From JAVBNW01 sp031551255 (lineage in GTDB: Bacteria; Bacillota; Clostridia; Christensenellales; UBA1750): a DNA stretch of 13,631 bases. The notes beneath the pieces are model-generated. The model was not told the DNA's origin. It was given only the letters and a program-made list of their open reading frames with translations, and did no database searches. Below, one piece after another: positions 6,710-13,044 of this stretch (positions within the stretch are counted from its first letter, which is position 1; every line of letters starts with the position of its first letter). Location: assembly GCA_031551255.1 (NCBI GenBank), contig JAVBNW010000100.1, positions 1 through 13,631 on the forward strand, in the 5' to 3' direction. Both the position numbers and the translations under genes were made by a program.

Positions 6710-8080
6710 TCAGTTCCAGGTGCGGTCGTGGCTGAATTCGCCGTCCCATTCGCCGGTGGGCTCCCACAGACCGGGATGGCGCGGATCGATGTGCTCGGCG
6801 AGCACCTCGTCGTTGTAGTCGTCAAGCCCAAGGCCGGGTTGGTCGGTGATGTCGATGAAGCCGTTGTTCACCAGCGGGCGGTTGCCGCCCTTTACCATGT
6901 CGTTCCACCAGGGCACGTCGTTAGCGTGAAACTCCATGGCCAGGAAGTTTTCCGTTGCCGCGGCGATGTGCGCGGCGGCCATCGCCCCCAGCGGCCCTTC
7001 CGCCATGTGCAGGGCTGTCTTTACGCCGTACTCCTGCGCCATGTCGGCGATCTTCTTCGTTTCCAAAATGCCGCCGTCGGTCAGCGGGTCGGGGTGCGCC
7101 ACGGAGATCGCGCCCGCAGCGAACAGGGGCTCGAAGTTTTCCTTTAAGTAAATGTCTTCTCCTACGCACATCGGTATGGTCGTAGCTTCGCTCAGCCGCA
7201 TCCATTGGTCGGTCAGCTGCCAGGGGACGCAATCCTCCATCCAGGCCAGGTTGTATTTTTCAAAGCGTCGAGCCAGCTTGATGAGTTCTTCCACGCCCAT
7301 GAAGCCGTAGTGATCGGTGGCCAGAGGGATGTCGTAGCCGATGATATCGCGCACCTGCGCCACGTATTCCTCCAGGATATCAAGGCCCTTTTCGCTGATC
7401 TGCACGCCGGTGAAGGGATGCATGGTGTTGTAATAATCGTAGTTGCGGTTGCGCCAATATAGGCGCTCCAACGGATCGGCGCTCGAGGTACGCATCTTGG
7501 CCCGCACCGCCCTGTGCGCCTCCATGGAGTGCAAGGGGTAGGTCAGCGCGCCGGGAACGCCCTCTAAAAGGTCGATGCCCACATCCATCTTGAGCATCGT
7601 GTAGCCCTTGTCCATGCGCTTCTTGAGCGCAAGCCCCATAGCCTCTCCGGCGGAACGGTCTTCGGATAAATCGGCGTCGGTGTCGCAGTAAATGCGAATC
7701 TTGGAGCGAAAGCGTCCGCCGAGCATCCGGTATACCGGCACGCCGTACGCCTTGCCCGCCAGATCCCACAGCGCGACTTCGACGCCGGAAACCCCGCCGC
7801 CTTGCCGACCGTGATGGCCGAATTGCTTGATGCGGCGAAACAGCCGGTCGACATCGCACGGGTTTTCGCCGAGCAGGCGCCCTTTGAGCATTTGCGCATA
7901 TAGTTTCGAGGAGCCGTCGCGCAACTCGCCCATGCCTACGATGCCCTGGTTGGTGTAGATTTTCATCAGCACCAGGGGATAGGGGGCCGGGGCGATGTTG
8001 GCGAAGCGGATATCCGTGATCCTAAGGTCGCTGGGCTTCGAGTAGGGGTTCACATAGTCGAGGTATCGTTCGTATTCCAC
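6710..8080 (-). CDS. Enolase-superfamily protein (mandelate racemase/MLE type), probable sugar-acid dehydratase
   Basis: Mg-dependent enzyme that abstracts the proton next to a carboxylate; family members in this context are often aldonate or aldarate dehydratases making 2-keto-3-deoxy acids. The 456-aa product has the enolase N-terminal domain (about 20-140), then the barrel. Metal ligands appear as D256 (ATDHYG), E282 (WMED) and E308 (VGED). A catalytic His is likely H358 (ALHM). The usual KxK base motif is K164-M-D166. An extra stretch at about 171-230 makes it longer than the roughly 380-aa galactonate dehydratases. The start is GTG at 8080, because GGAG lies 9 nt upstream; an upstream in-frame ATG at 8116 lies before that ribosome binding site. 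It is the first gene of the leftward operon, about 78 nt from the predicted transcription start. Exact substrate unknown. Confidence 0.88.
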   Translation of the reverse strand: MEYERYLDYVNPYSKPSDLRITDIRFANIAPAPYPLVLMKIYTNQGIVGMGELRDGSSKLYAQMLKGRLLGENPCDVDRLFRRIKQFGHHGRQGGGVSGVEVALWDLAGKAYGVPVYRMLGGRFRSKIRIYCDTDADLSEDRSAGEAMGLALKKRMDKGYTMLKMDVGIDLLEGVPGALTYPLHSMEAHRAVRAKMRTSSADPLERLYWRNRNYDYYNTMHPFTGVQISEKGLDILEEYVAQVRDIIGYDIPLATDHYGFMGVEELIKLARRFEKYNLAWMEDCVPWQLTDQWMRLSEATTIPMCVGEDIYLKENFEPLFAAGAISVAHPDPLTDGGILETKKIADMAQEYGVKTALHMAEGPLGAMAAAHIAAATENFLAMEFHANDVPWWNDMVKGGNRPLVNNGFIDITDQPGLGLDDYNDEVLAEHIDPRHPGLWEPTGEWDGEFSHDRTWN

Positions 8081-8145
8081 GTATAGTCGCTCCTTTCGAT
8101 GTGGGTCTCGCCGCAAAACAATAGATGTTCAGGCGCGGGGCTCGT

Positions 8146-8160
8146 TTGACAAATAGTCAA
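8146..8160. promoter_or_regulatory. Palindromic operator candidate at the sugar-operon start site
   Basis: TTGAC-AAATA-GTCAA is a perfect 5-5 inverted repeat with a 5-bp centre. It covers the predicted transcription start of the leftward operon, directly downstream of the -10 box, where bound repressor would block initiation. The regulator is not encoded in the window and I cannot assign its family. Confidence 0.4.
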
Positions 8161-8164
8161 CATC

Positions 8165-8193
8165 ATTATTTCATCGCGTCCGCACCCTGTAAA
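8165..8193 (-). promoter_or_regulatory. Promoter of the leftward sugar operon
   Basis: On the minus strand TTTACA (8193-8188) and AATAAT (8170-8165) are separated by exactly 17 bp, each differing from consensus at one base. The predicted start is near 8158, giving a 5' leader of about 78 nt to the enolase-family gene. The surrounding inverted repeat and the downstream palindrome suggest regulated use. Confidence 0.6.
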
Positions 8194-8217
8194 TTCAAAA
8201 TAACGTAGATGAAATAA
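8166..8217. repeat. Perfect 10-bp inverted repeat bracketing the leftward promoter
   Basis: ttatttcatc at 8166-8175 is repeated in inverted form as gatgaaataa at 8208-8217. Centre to centre the arms are 42 bp apart, about four DNA turns, so they face the same side of the helix. One arm overlaps the -10 box and the other lies about 15 bp upstream of the -35 box. This looks like paired binding sites for one regulator, perhaps acting through a DNA loop. Confidence 0.45.
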
Positions 8218-8306
8218 ACAAAAGAATGAGGGCGCATGCCGAGGCGCTGTGCGCGCTCAAGGGGGAGGGCGCGTGAACGTTTGCCGTGAAAAATAACAAA
8301 ACTCGC

Positions 8307-8336
8307 TTGACATCGCTTTTTTTTATGCTTTATACT
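8307..8336 (+). promoter_or_regulatory. Promoter of the ilv operon
   Basis: A perfect TTGACA (8307-8312) is followed after 18 bp by TATACT (8331-8336), with a T-rich spacer. Transcription should start near 8343, 20 nt before the first ATG of the leader. Its strength suits an operon whose control is exerted mainly downstream, by attenuation. It is back to back with the sugar-operon promoter, about 114 bp away. Confidence 0.75.
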
Positions 8337-8369
8337 GTTTGCATTCTAAGATCACGGAGGCCATGCCAG

Positions 8370-8516
8370 ATGTCGTTTTTGTCTGCTCAACTGCTGAATG
8401 TCGCGGCGCTCGTAAGTGGAATTAAGATGATTCCGCTTATTTCCGCTATCATTCTGATTATGAGCAGGCGAAAACGTATACCGGATTATGGCCAAGGCAT
8501 CGCGCAAGCGAGCTGA
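8370..8516 (+). CDS. Branched-chain-rich leader peptide (ilv attenuator), 48 aa
   Basis: Short ORF between the ilv promoter and the attenuator. GGAGG (8356-8360) is 9 nt before this ATG, ideal spacing. In the first 31 residues there are 6 Leu, 2 Val and 6 Ile; residues 18-30 (IKMIPLISAIILI) are the densest, and the tail is basic and hydrophilic (SRRKR). This composition is typical of ilv leader peptides, where scarcity of charged Ile, Leu or Val tRNA stalls the ribosome. The Ile cluster ends at base 8459, just before the antiterminator segment that begins at 8466, which is the geometry needed for stalling to control folding. Alternatively it could be a small membrane protein with one hydrophobic helix. 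Position upstream of a terminator and ilvA makes the leader function the better explanation, although 48 codons is longer than the classical leaders (E. coli ilvG leader is 32). Confidence 0.75.
   Translation: MSFLSAQLLNVAALVSGIKMIPLISAIILIMSRRKRIPDYGQGIAQAS
8374..8476 (+). promoter_or_regulatory. Candidate anti-antiterminator pairing (segment 1 with segment 2)
   Basis: Bases 8374-8384 at the start of the leader ORF can pair with 8466-8476 over 11 contiguous bp, including two G-U wobbles. This would hide segment 2 and so let the terminator form. A ribosome stalled on the Ile-rich codons lies between the two segments and would prevent this pairing. The loop is long (81 nt), so it may form only after ribosomes have passed. 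Found by eye; not folded. Confidence 0.4.
8413..8439 (+). promoter_or_regulatory. Hairpin within the leader ORF, possible pause structure
   Basis: Bases 8413-8422 pair with 8430-8439 over 10 bp (one G-U), with a 7-nt loop. An RNA polymerase pause hairpin early in the leader is a standard part of attenuators, because it synchronises the first ribosome with transcription. The stem overlaps the Ile-18 to Leu-23 codons, so translation would melt it. Confidence 0.4.
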
Positions 8517-8545
8517 AACCGTAAAAGGGGATACGCCTTTCGCCT
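8466..8545 (+). promoter_or_regulatory. Candidate antiterminator pairing (segment 2 with segment 3)
   Basis: aggcgaaa at 8466-8473 is exactly complementary to tttcgcct at 8538-8545, and cgtat at 8475-8479 to atacg at 8531-8535. Together they give 13 bp with a small internal loop. The 3' partner is the left arm of the terminator, so the two structures exclude each other. Segment 2 begins 7 nt past the last codon of the Ile cluster, so a ribosome stalled there leaves it mostly free, permitting read-through into ilvA. Confidence 0.55.
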
Positions 8546-8573
8546 AAAGTCATTTAGGTGAAAGGCGTTTTTT
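8533..8573 (+). terminator. Attenuator: intrinsic terminator upstream of ilvA
   Basis: Sixteen bases at 8533-8548 pair with 8553-8568 (15 Watson-Crick pairs and one G-U), with a GTCA loop, followed by six T residues (8568-8573). It lies 16 nt past the leader-peptide stop and 30 nt before the ilvA start, so as a plain terminator it would switch off its own operon. That position marks it as a conditional terminator. Confidence 0.85.
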
Positions 8574-8602
8574 ATTTCCCACCAAAGTAAGGAAGTGATA
8601 GC

Positions 8603-9808
8603 GTGACCGTCAGGGACATCGAGCGCGCGCATGCCGTTCTAAACGGCATTTTGCACGCAATTCCGCTCAGCACCTCGCGCACGTTCTCGCATATGGGCGG
8701 CTCGGAGATCTACCTCAAATGCGAAAACCTGCAAAAAACCGGGTCGTTCAAGGTGCGCGGCGCGTACAACAAGATTGCCGCGCTACTAAAGGCGGGCGGC
8801 GTTTCCTCCGTGGTGGCGGCCAGCGCCGGAAACCACGCGCAGGGGGTTGCGTTTGCCGCATCGAGCCTGGGCATCGAATCCACGATCGTGATGCCGATGG
8901 GCACACCCATCGCCAAAGTCAGCGCTACGGAAGGCTATGGCGCGAATGTGCTGCTTCACGGCGCGTGTTACGACGACGCGTACGCTAGGGCCTGCGAAGT
9001 GCAAAAGGAAACCGGGGCGGCTTTTGTACATCCTTTTGACGACGAGGATGTGATCGCCGGACAGGGCACCGTGGGCATCGAAATTTTGCGGGACTTGCCC
9101 ACGGTGGACGCGATTCTGGTTCCGGCGGGGGGCGGGGGATTGCTCGCGGGGATCGCGTTTTATGTAAAAAGCATCAATCCGCGCGTGAAGATCATCGGCG
9201 TGCAAGCCGAAGGGGCCGATGCCCTTAAGCGCTCCTTTCACGAAGCCTGCCCGATTACGAGCGATTCCGTGCGCACCATTGCCGACGGCATCGCGGTCAA
9301 GGCGCCGGGGCGGCTCACGTGCGACATCATCGCCAGGTATGTGGACGATATCGTCGCCGTGTCGGACAGCGAAATAGCCGAATCGATCCTTTTGCTGCTG
9401 GAGCGGAATAAGATGGTGGTCGAGCCCGCCGGCGCGGCGTCGCTGGCCGCCGCGATCCACAAAAGGGCCGATATAGCCGGTATGCGCACCGTGTGCGTGC
9501 TGTCCGGCGGGAACATCGACGTGAGCTTTATCCACAAAATCGTGGAAAAAGGGCTGATCACGCGCGGTCGGCAGATGAAATTTCGCACCGTCATGCCCGA
9601 CTCGCCGGGCAGCCTGAAAAACTTTTCCATCATCGTGGCCGACTGCCGCGCCAACGTGATCATGGTGCAGCACGACCGGCTGAACACCGGGCTGAGCCTG
9701 GACGAGGCGATTTTGCATGTTGCGTGCGAGGTGAGCAGCAAGGAGCACGGGGAAGAGCTCGTTGGCAGGCTCGAGGCCGGCGGCTACGCGATCACGATGG
9801 AATCTTAG
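8603..9808 (+). CDS. ilvA: Threonine deaminase (threonine ammonia-lyase), one ACT domain
   Basis: PLP enzyme converting threonine to 2-oxobutanoate and ammonia, the first committed step to isoleucine. The 401-aa product has the PLP lysine K50 in GSFKVRGA, the ASAGNHAQG substrate loop (73-81), the phosphate-binding GGGGL (176-180), SGGN (301-304), and one C-terminal ACT domain from about 325 to the end, the likely site for allosteric control. Length fits the medium form, between TdcB (about 330 aa, no ACT) and E. coli IlvA (about 514 aa, two ACT-like units). The start is GTG at 8603, preceded by AAGGAAG 8 nt upstream. First structural gene after the attenuator, 36 nt before ilvB. Catabolic threonine dehydratase is the alternative, but the ilv operon context and the ACT domain favour the biosynthetic role. 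Confidence 0.93.
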   Translation: MTVRDIERAHAVLNGILHAIPLSTSRTFSHMGGSEIYLKCENLQKTGSFKVRGAYNKIAALLKAGGVSSVVAASAGNHAQGVAFAASSLGIESTIVMPMGTPIAKVSATEGYGANVLLHGACYDDAYARACEVQKETGAAFVHPFDDEDVIAGQGTVGIEILRDLPTVDAILVPAGGGGLLAGIAFYVKSINPRVKIIGVQAEGADALKRSFHEACPITSDSVRTIADGIAVKAPGRLTCDIIARYVDDIVAVSDSEIAESILLLLERNKMVVEPAGAASLAAAIHKRADIAGMRTVCVLSGGNIDVSFIHKIVEKGLITRGRQMKFRTVMPDSPGSLKNFSIIVADCRANVIMVQHDRLNTGLSLDEAILHVACEVSSKEHGEELVGRLEAGGYAITMES

Positions 9809-9844
9809 AGCGATACGCAATCCATGATCTTTGGAGGTGATTTT

Positions 9845-11509
9845 ATGTTGATGACCGGCGCGCAAATCCTCGTGCAATCCCTGATCGACCAAGGCGTCGA
9901 TCTGCTGTTTGGCTATCCGGGCGGCACGGTGCTCAACATCTACGACGCGCTGTATGACCGGCAAGATGAGATTAGGCACATCCTATCCTCGCACGAACAG
10001 GGCGCGGCGCATGCGGCGGACGGCTACGCGCGCTCCACCGGCCGCACGGGCGTCGTGTTGGCCACCTCGGGGCCGGGCGCTACGAACCTTATTACCGGCA
10101 TCGCCACGGCCTACCTCGATTCGGTGCCGCTGGTGGCCATCACCGGCAACGTTCCTATGGATCTCATCGGCAGGGACGGCTTTCAGGAGGTCGATTCAAC
10201 AGGGCTTACCAACCCCATCGTCAAGCACAATTACTTTGTGCAGAGCGCGGGGGACATCGCCGGAATTGTTAGGGAGGCATTCACCATCGCAAATTCCGGC
10301 CGCAAGGGGCCGGTGCACATCGACATTCCTAAAGACGTTACCGCGCAGAAGGCGCAATACTCTCCATCGCCCAAATTTACACCTCGCCCGCATCCCCAGC
10401 CGAATCCTTGCGCCCTCGACGAAGCGACGCGCATGATCCAGAGCGCCAGCCGCCCTTTGGTGTATGCGGGGGGCGGGGTGACGTTTTCCGATGCCTCGCA
10501 AGAGCTTAACGAGTTTGTCAAAAAGATAGGCGCGCCGGTATGCGTGAGCATGATGGGTATCTCCAGCGTGCCCAAGGAGTATGCGCTGTACCTGGGCATG
10601 ATCGGCATGCACGGAACCCCCACCGCCAATATGGCCGCCAGGGAATGCGACGTGCTCATCGTCGCCGGCGCGCGCTTTTCCGACCGCGTGGCGGGCAACC
10701 GCAAAAAATTTGCCGAAAACGCGAAAGTCATCCATATCGATATCGACGCTTCGGAAATATCCAAGAACGTGAAGGCGGACATCGGGCTCGTGGGGGATGT
10801 CGGCGAGATATTGAGCCGGCTCGCCGCCCGGCTGGACCCTATAAGAAACGACCCGTGGGCGCACCGGGTGGGCAAGCACAAGGCACATAACGCGCTGCCG
10901 GTGAAGGAAGGGGAGCAGTTGTCCGTATATTCGGTGCTCAATGCTCTTAAAAAGATTCTTCCCGCCGACGCCATTGTTGCGACAGATGTGGGGCAGCACC
11001 AGATGTTTACAGCCCAGCACTACCCGTTTTCGATGCCCAGAACGTTTTTAAGCTCTTGTGGCCTGGGTACGATGGGCTACGGCCTGGGGGCCGCCATCGG
11101 AGCACAGCTGGGCAATCCCGCCCGGACGGTCGCGCTCGTCACCGGCGACGGTTGCTTTCACATGAACATGAGCGAGTTGGCCGTCGCGGTTTCACACGAC
11201 CTTCCCATCGTCATCCTGGTGATGAACAACCGCGTGCTGGGCATGGTGCACCAGTGGCAGACGCTTTTTTACGACAAGCGCTACGCCTATACGGAAATCA
11301 ACCGCAGGACCGACTACGTAAAGCTCGCGGAGGCGTTCGGGGCGGTTGGGCTTAGGATCGAGCGGCCCGAGGAGGTCAAAGAAACGCTTATGCAGGCCTT
11401 TGCGCTGAAAAGGCCCTGCGTGGTGGACTGCCGGGTGAGCTTGAACGAGCGGGTTTACCCAATCATACCGCCGGGCGGCTCGGATACGGATATGATCTAT
11501 TACGATTAG
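9845..11509 (+). CDS. ilvB: Acetohydroxyacid synthase (acetolactate synthase) large subunit
   Basis: ThDP- and FAD-dependent enzyme joining pyruvate to pyruvate (valine/leucine branch) or to 2-oxobutanoate (isoleucine branch). The 554-aa product has the catalytic glutamate E51 in SSHEQGA, LATSGPGATN (72-81), LGMIGMHGT (250-258), and the ThDP-Mg motif from GDG (434-436) to NN (461-462). W471 in MVHQWQTLFY is the tryptophan seen in anabolic, 2-oxobutanoate-preferring enzymes, which argues against a catabolic AlsS. I chose the ATG at 9845, preceded 4 nt upstream by GGAGGTGA; the in-frame ATG at 9824 lies before that site. It is followed after 11 nt by the regulatory subunit gene. Identification is secure. 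Confidence 0.96.
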   Translation: MLMTGAQILVQSLIDQGVDLLFGYPGGTVLNIYDALYDRQDEIRHILSSHEQGAAHAADGYARSTGRTGVVLATSGPGATNLITGIATAYLDSVPLVAITGNVPMDLIGRDGFQEVDSTGLTNPIVKHNYFVQSAGDIAGIVREAFTIANSGRKGPVHIDIPKDVTAQKAQYSPSPKFTPRPHPQPNPCALDEATRMIQSASRPLVYAGGGVTFSDASQELNEFVKKIGAPVCVSMMGISSVPKEYALYLGMIGMHGTPTANMAARECDVLIVAGARFSDRVAGNRKKFAENAKVIHIDIDASEISKNVKADIGLVGDVGEILSRLAARLDPIRNDPWAHRVGKHKAHNALPVKEGEQLSVYSVLNALKKILPADAIVATDVGQHQMFTAQHYPFSMPRTFLSSCGLGTMGYGLGAAIGAQLGNPARTVALVTGDGCFHMNMSELAVAVSHDLPIVILVMNNRVLGMVHQWQTLFYDKRYAYTEINRRTDYVKLAEAFGAVGLRIERPEEVKETLMQAFALKRPCVVDCRVSLNERVYPIIPPGGSDTDMIYYD

Positions 11510-11520
11510 GAGGAGGATCG

Positions 11521-12018
11521 ATGAAACACGCCATACTATCGCTGCTTGTCGTGAATCACTTTGGCGTATTGAACAAAGTAACCGGGTTGTTCAGCCGCCG
11601 CGGCTATAATATTAAGGCCCTGTCCGTGGGCGAGACCGAGGACCCGGCGTTCTCCCGCATCACGGTGCTCGCCCATGGCGATGAGCAAAAGCTCGAGCAA
11701 ATATGCAGCCAGGTATCCAAGCTGGAGGACGTAAAAAAGGCGGAGTTGCTGACGAGGGGTGCGCTGATTGAGCGCGAGCTGGCGCTCATTAAAGTGAGGG
11801 CGGATACCGGGGCCGTGGGGCGTCTGATGCAGATCGTTTCGGATTATTCCGCTAAGTGCACCGATGCCGGGCCTTGTGTGATCGTGGAGATCAGCGACGC
11901 GCCCAGAACCATCGACAACCTAATCGGAATGCTTTGGGATTTTGGCATCATTGAGCTGAGCAGGACGGGGTCGACGGCGCTAGGTTTGACCGGAGATTCC
12001 CTTGCGGGGCCAAGATAA
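11521..12018 (+). CDS. ilvN: Acetohydroxyacid synthase regulatory (small) subunit
   Basis: Regulatory partner of the large subunit; it raises activity and carries valine feedback inhibition. The 165-aa product has an N-terminal ACT domain (about 3-77) with the conserved NHFGVLNKVTGLFSRRGYNI segment at 12-31, where N12 and G15 match the effector-binding region of IlvH/IlvN, and a C-terminal small-subunit domain (about 82-158). Length matches the 160-170 aa usual for the IlvH-type subunit. AGGAGGA ends 3 nt before the ATG. It sits 11 nt after ilvB and 18 nt before ilvC, so all three should be made together. The symbol ilvH would be equally defensible. Confidence 0.95.
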   Translation: MKHAILSLLVVNHFGVLNKVTGLFSRRGYNIKALSVGETEDPAFSRITVLAHGDEQKLEQICSQVSKLEDVKKAELLTRGALIERELALIKVRADTGAVGRLMQIVSDYSAKCTDAGPCVIVEISDAPRTIDNLIGMLWDFGIIELSRTGSTALGLTGDSLAGPR

Positions 12019-12036
12019 AATAAGGAGGAACATTCG

Positions 12037-13044
12037 ATGAAGAAGGTATATCTCGACGTGGACTGCGACCTTACACTTTTACAGGGCAAAACCGTGGCGG
12101 TTATCGGCTATGGCAGCCAAGGGCACGCGCATGCGCAAAACCTCAAGGATAGCGGCATAAGCGTCGTCGTCGGGCTGCGCCCGGAATCTGCGCGCTGCAA
12201 AAAAGCCCGCGAGGCGGGGCTTAAGGTTATGGACGTGCCCGATGCGGTGCGCGCGGGCGATCTGGTGATGATGCTCGTACCCGATGAACTGGCCGCCGAT
12301 ATCTACAGGCAGGATGTATGCCCCAACTTGCGCGACGGCGCCATGCTCATGTTCGCCCACGGTTTCAATATTCACTATTGCCAGATCGTGCCGCCAAAGG
12401 GCTGCGATGTCGCCATGGTCGCGCCCAAGGGCCCGGGGCATACCGTACGCTCGCAATACCGCGAGGGCCGCGGAGTTCCCTCGCTCATCGCCGTACATCA
12501 AAATGGTTCGGGCAACGCAAAAGAACTTGCGCTGGCCTATGCCGCGGGCATCGGCGCGGGCAGGGCGGGCATTTTGGAGACGACCTTTAAAGAAGAAACT
12601 GAAACCGACCTGTTCGGCGAGCAAGCCGTGCTGTGCGGCGGCGTTACGGAGCTGATCAAGGCCGGGTTCGATACGCTTGTCGAGGCGGGATACGCCCCGG
12701 AACTGGCCTATTTTGAATGCCTACACGAGATGAAGCTCATCATCGACCTCGTGAACGCCGGCGGGCTTTCGATGATGCGCTATTCCATCAGCGACACGGC
12801 GGAGTATGGCGACTATACGACAGGCCGCCGCATCGTAACGGACGACACCCGCGCGGAGATGAAAAACGTGCTGCGCGAAATCCAGACGGGCGCGTTCGCG
12901 TCGCGCTGGATCGCCGAAAACCGCGCCGGGGGCCGCGCGAACTTCCTGGCCATGCGCCGTATGGAGGCCGAGCATCCCATCGAGCAGGTGGGCGCCGAAC
13001 TTCGCAAGCTGATGAGCTGGAATCGGGGGACGCTCGATGAATAG
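12037..13044 (+). CDS. ilvC: Ketol-acid reductoisomerase, class I
   Basis: Second common step of valine and isoleucine synthesis: Mg-dependent alkyl migration and NAD(P)H reduction of acetohydroxyacids. The 335-aa product has class I length. An N-terminal Rossmann domain shows GYGSQGHAHAQNL (24-36) and the cofactor-selecting loop GLRPESAR (46-53), with R48 and S51 suited to the NADPH phosphate. K131 in APKGPGH is part of the active site. In the C-terminal knotted domain D191 and E195 (TDLFGEQAVLCGG), E227 and E231 are the metal ligands, followed by SISDTAEYGD (250-259). AAGGAGG lies about 8 nt before the ATG. Its last 8 bases overlap the start of ilvD. Identification is secure. Confidence 0.97.
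   Translation: MKKVYLDVDCDLTLLQGKTVAVIGYGSQGHAHAQNLKDSGISVVVGLRPESARCKKAREAGLKVMDVPDAVRAGDLVMMLVPDELAADIYRQDVCPNLRDGAMLMFAHGFNIHYCQIVPPKGCDVAMVAPKGPGHTVRSQYREGRGVPSLIAVHQNGSGNAKELALAYAAGIGAGRAGILETTFKEETETDLFGEQAVLCGGVTELIKAGFDTLVEAGYAPELAYFECLHEMKLIIDLVNAGGLSMMRYSISDTAEYGDYTTGRRIVTDDTRAEMKNVLREIQTGAFASRWIAENRAGGRANFLAMRRMEAEHPIEQVGAELRKLMSWNRGTLDE

Noticed and set aside
8180..8210. AT-rich stretch resembling a CodY box
   Set aside because: Too many mismatches to AATTTTCWGAAAATT, and it falls in the leftward promoter.
8286..8369. Upstream in-frame ATG extending the leader ORF to 76 codons
   Set aside because: It begins upstream of the promoter -35 and -10 boxes, so it would not be in the transcript.
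8363..8425. 20-codon ORF starting at the earlier ATG in the ilv leader
   Set aside because: Its ATG is only 2 nt from GGAGG and its product is not rich in branched-chain residues, while the ATG at 8370 has 9-nt spacing and gives the Ile/Leu/Val-rich peptide.
8786..9979. 397-codon open frame on the minus strand across ilvA and the ilvB start
   Set aside because: It is antisense to strongly recognisable enzymes, has no ribosome binding site or family motif, and its His/Arg/Ala-rich product is typical of reverse frames in GC-rich genes.
9845..11509. Catabolic acetolactate synthase (AlsS) for acetoin formation
   Set aside because: W471 in the QWQ motif, a dedicated small subunit next door and the ilv operon context point to the anabolic enzyme.
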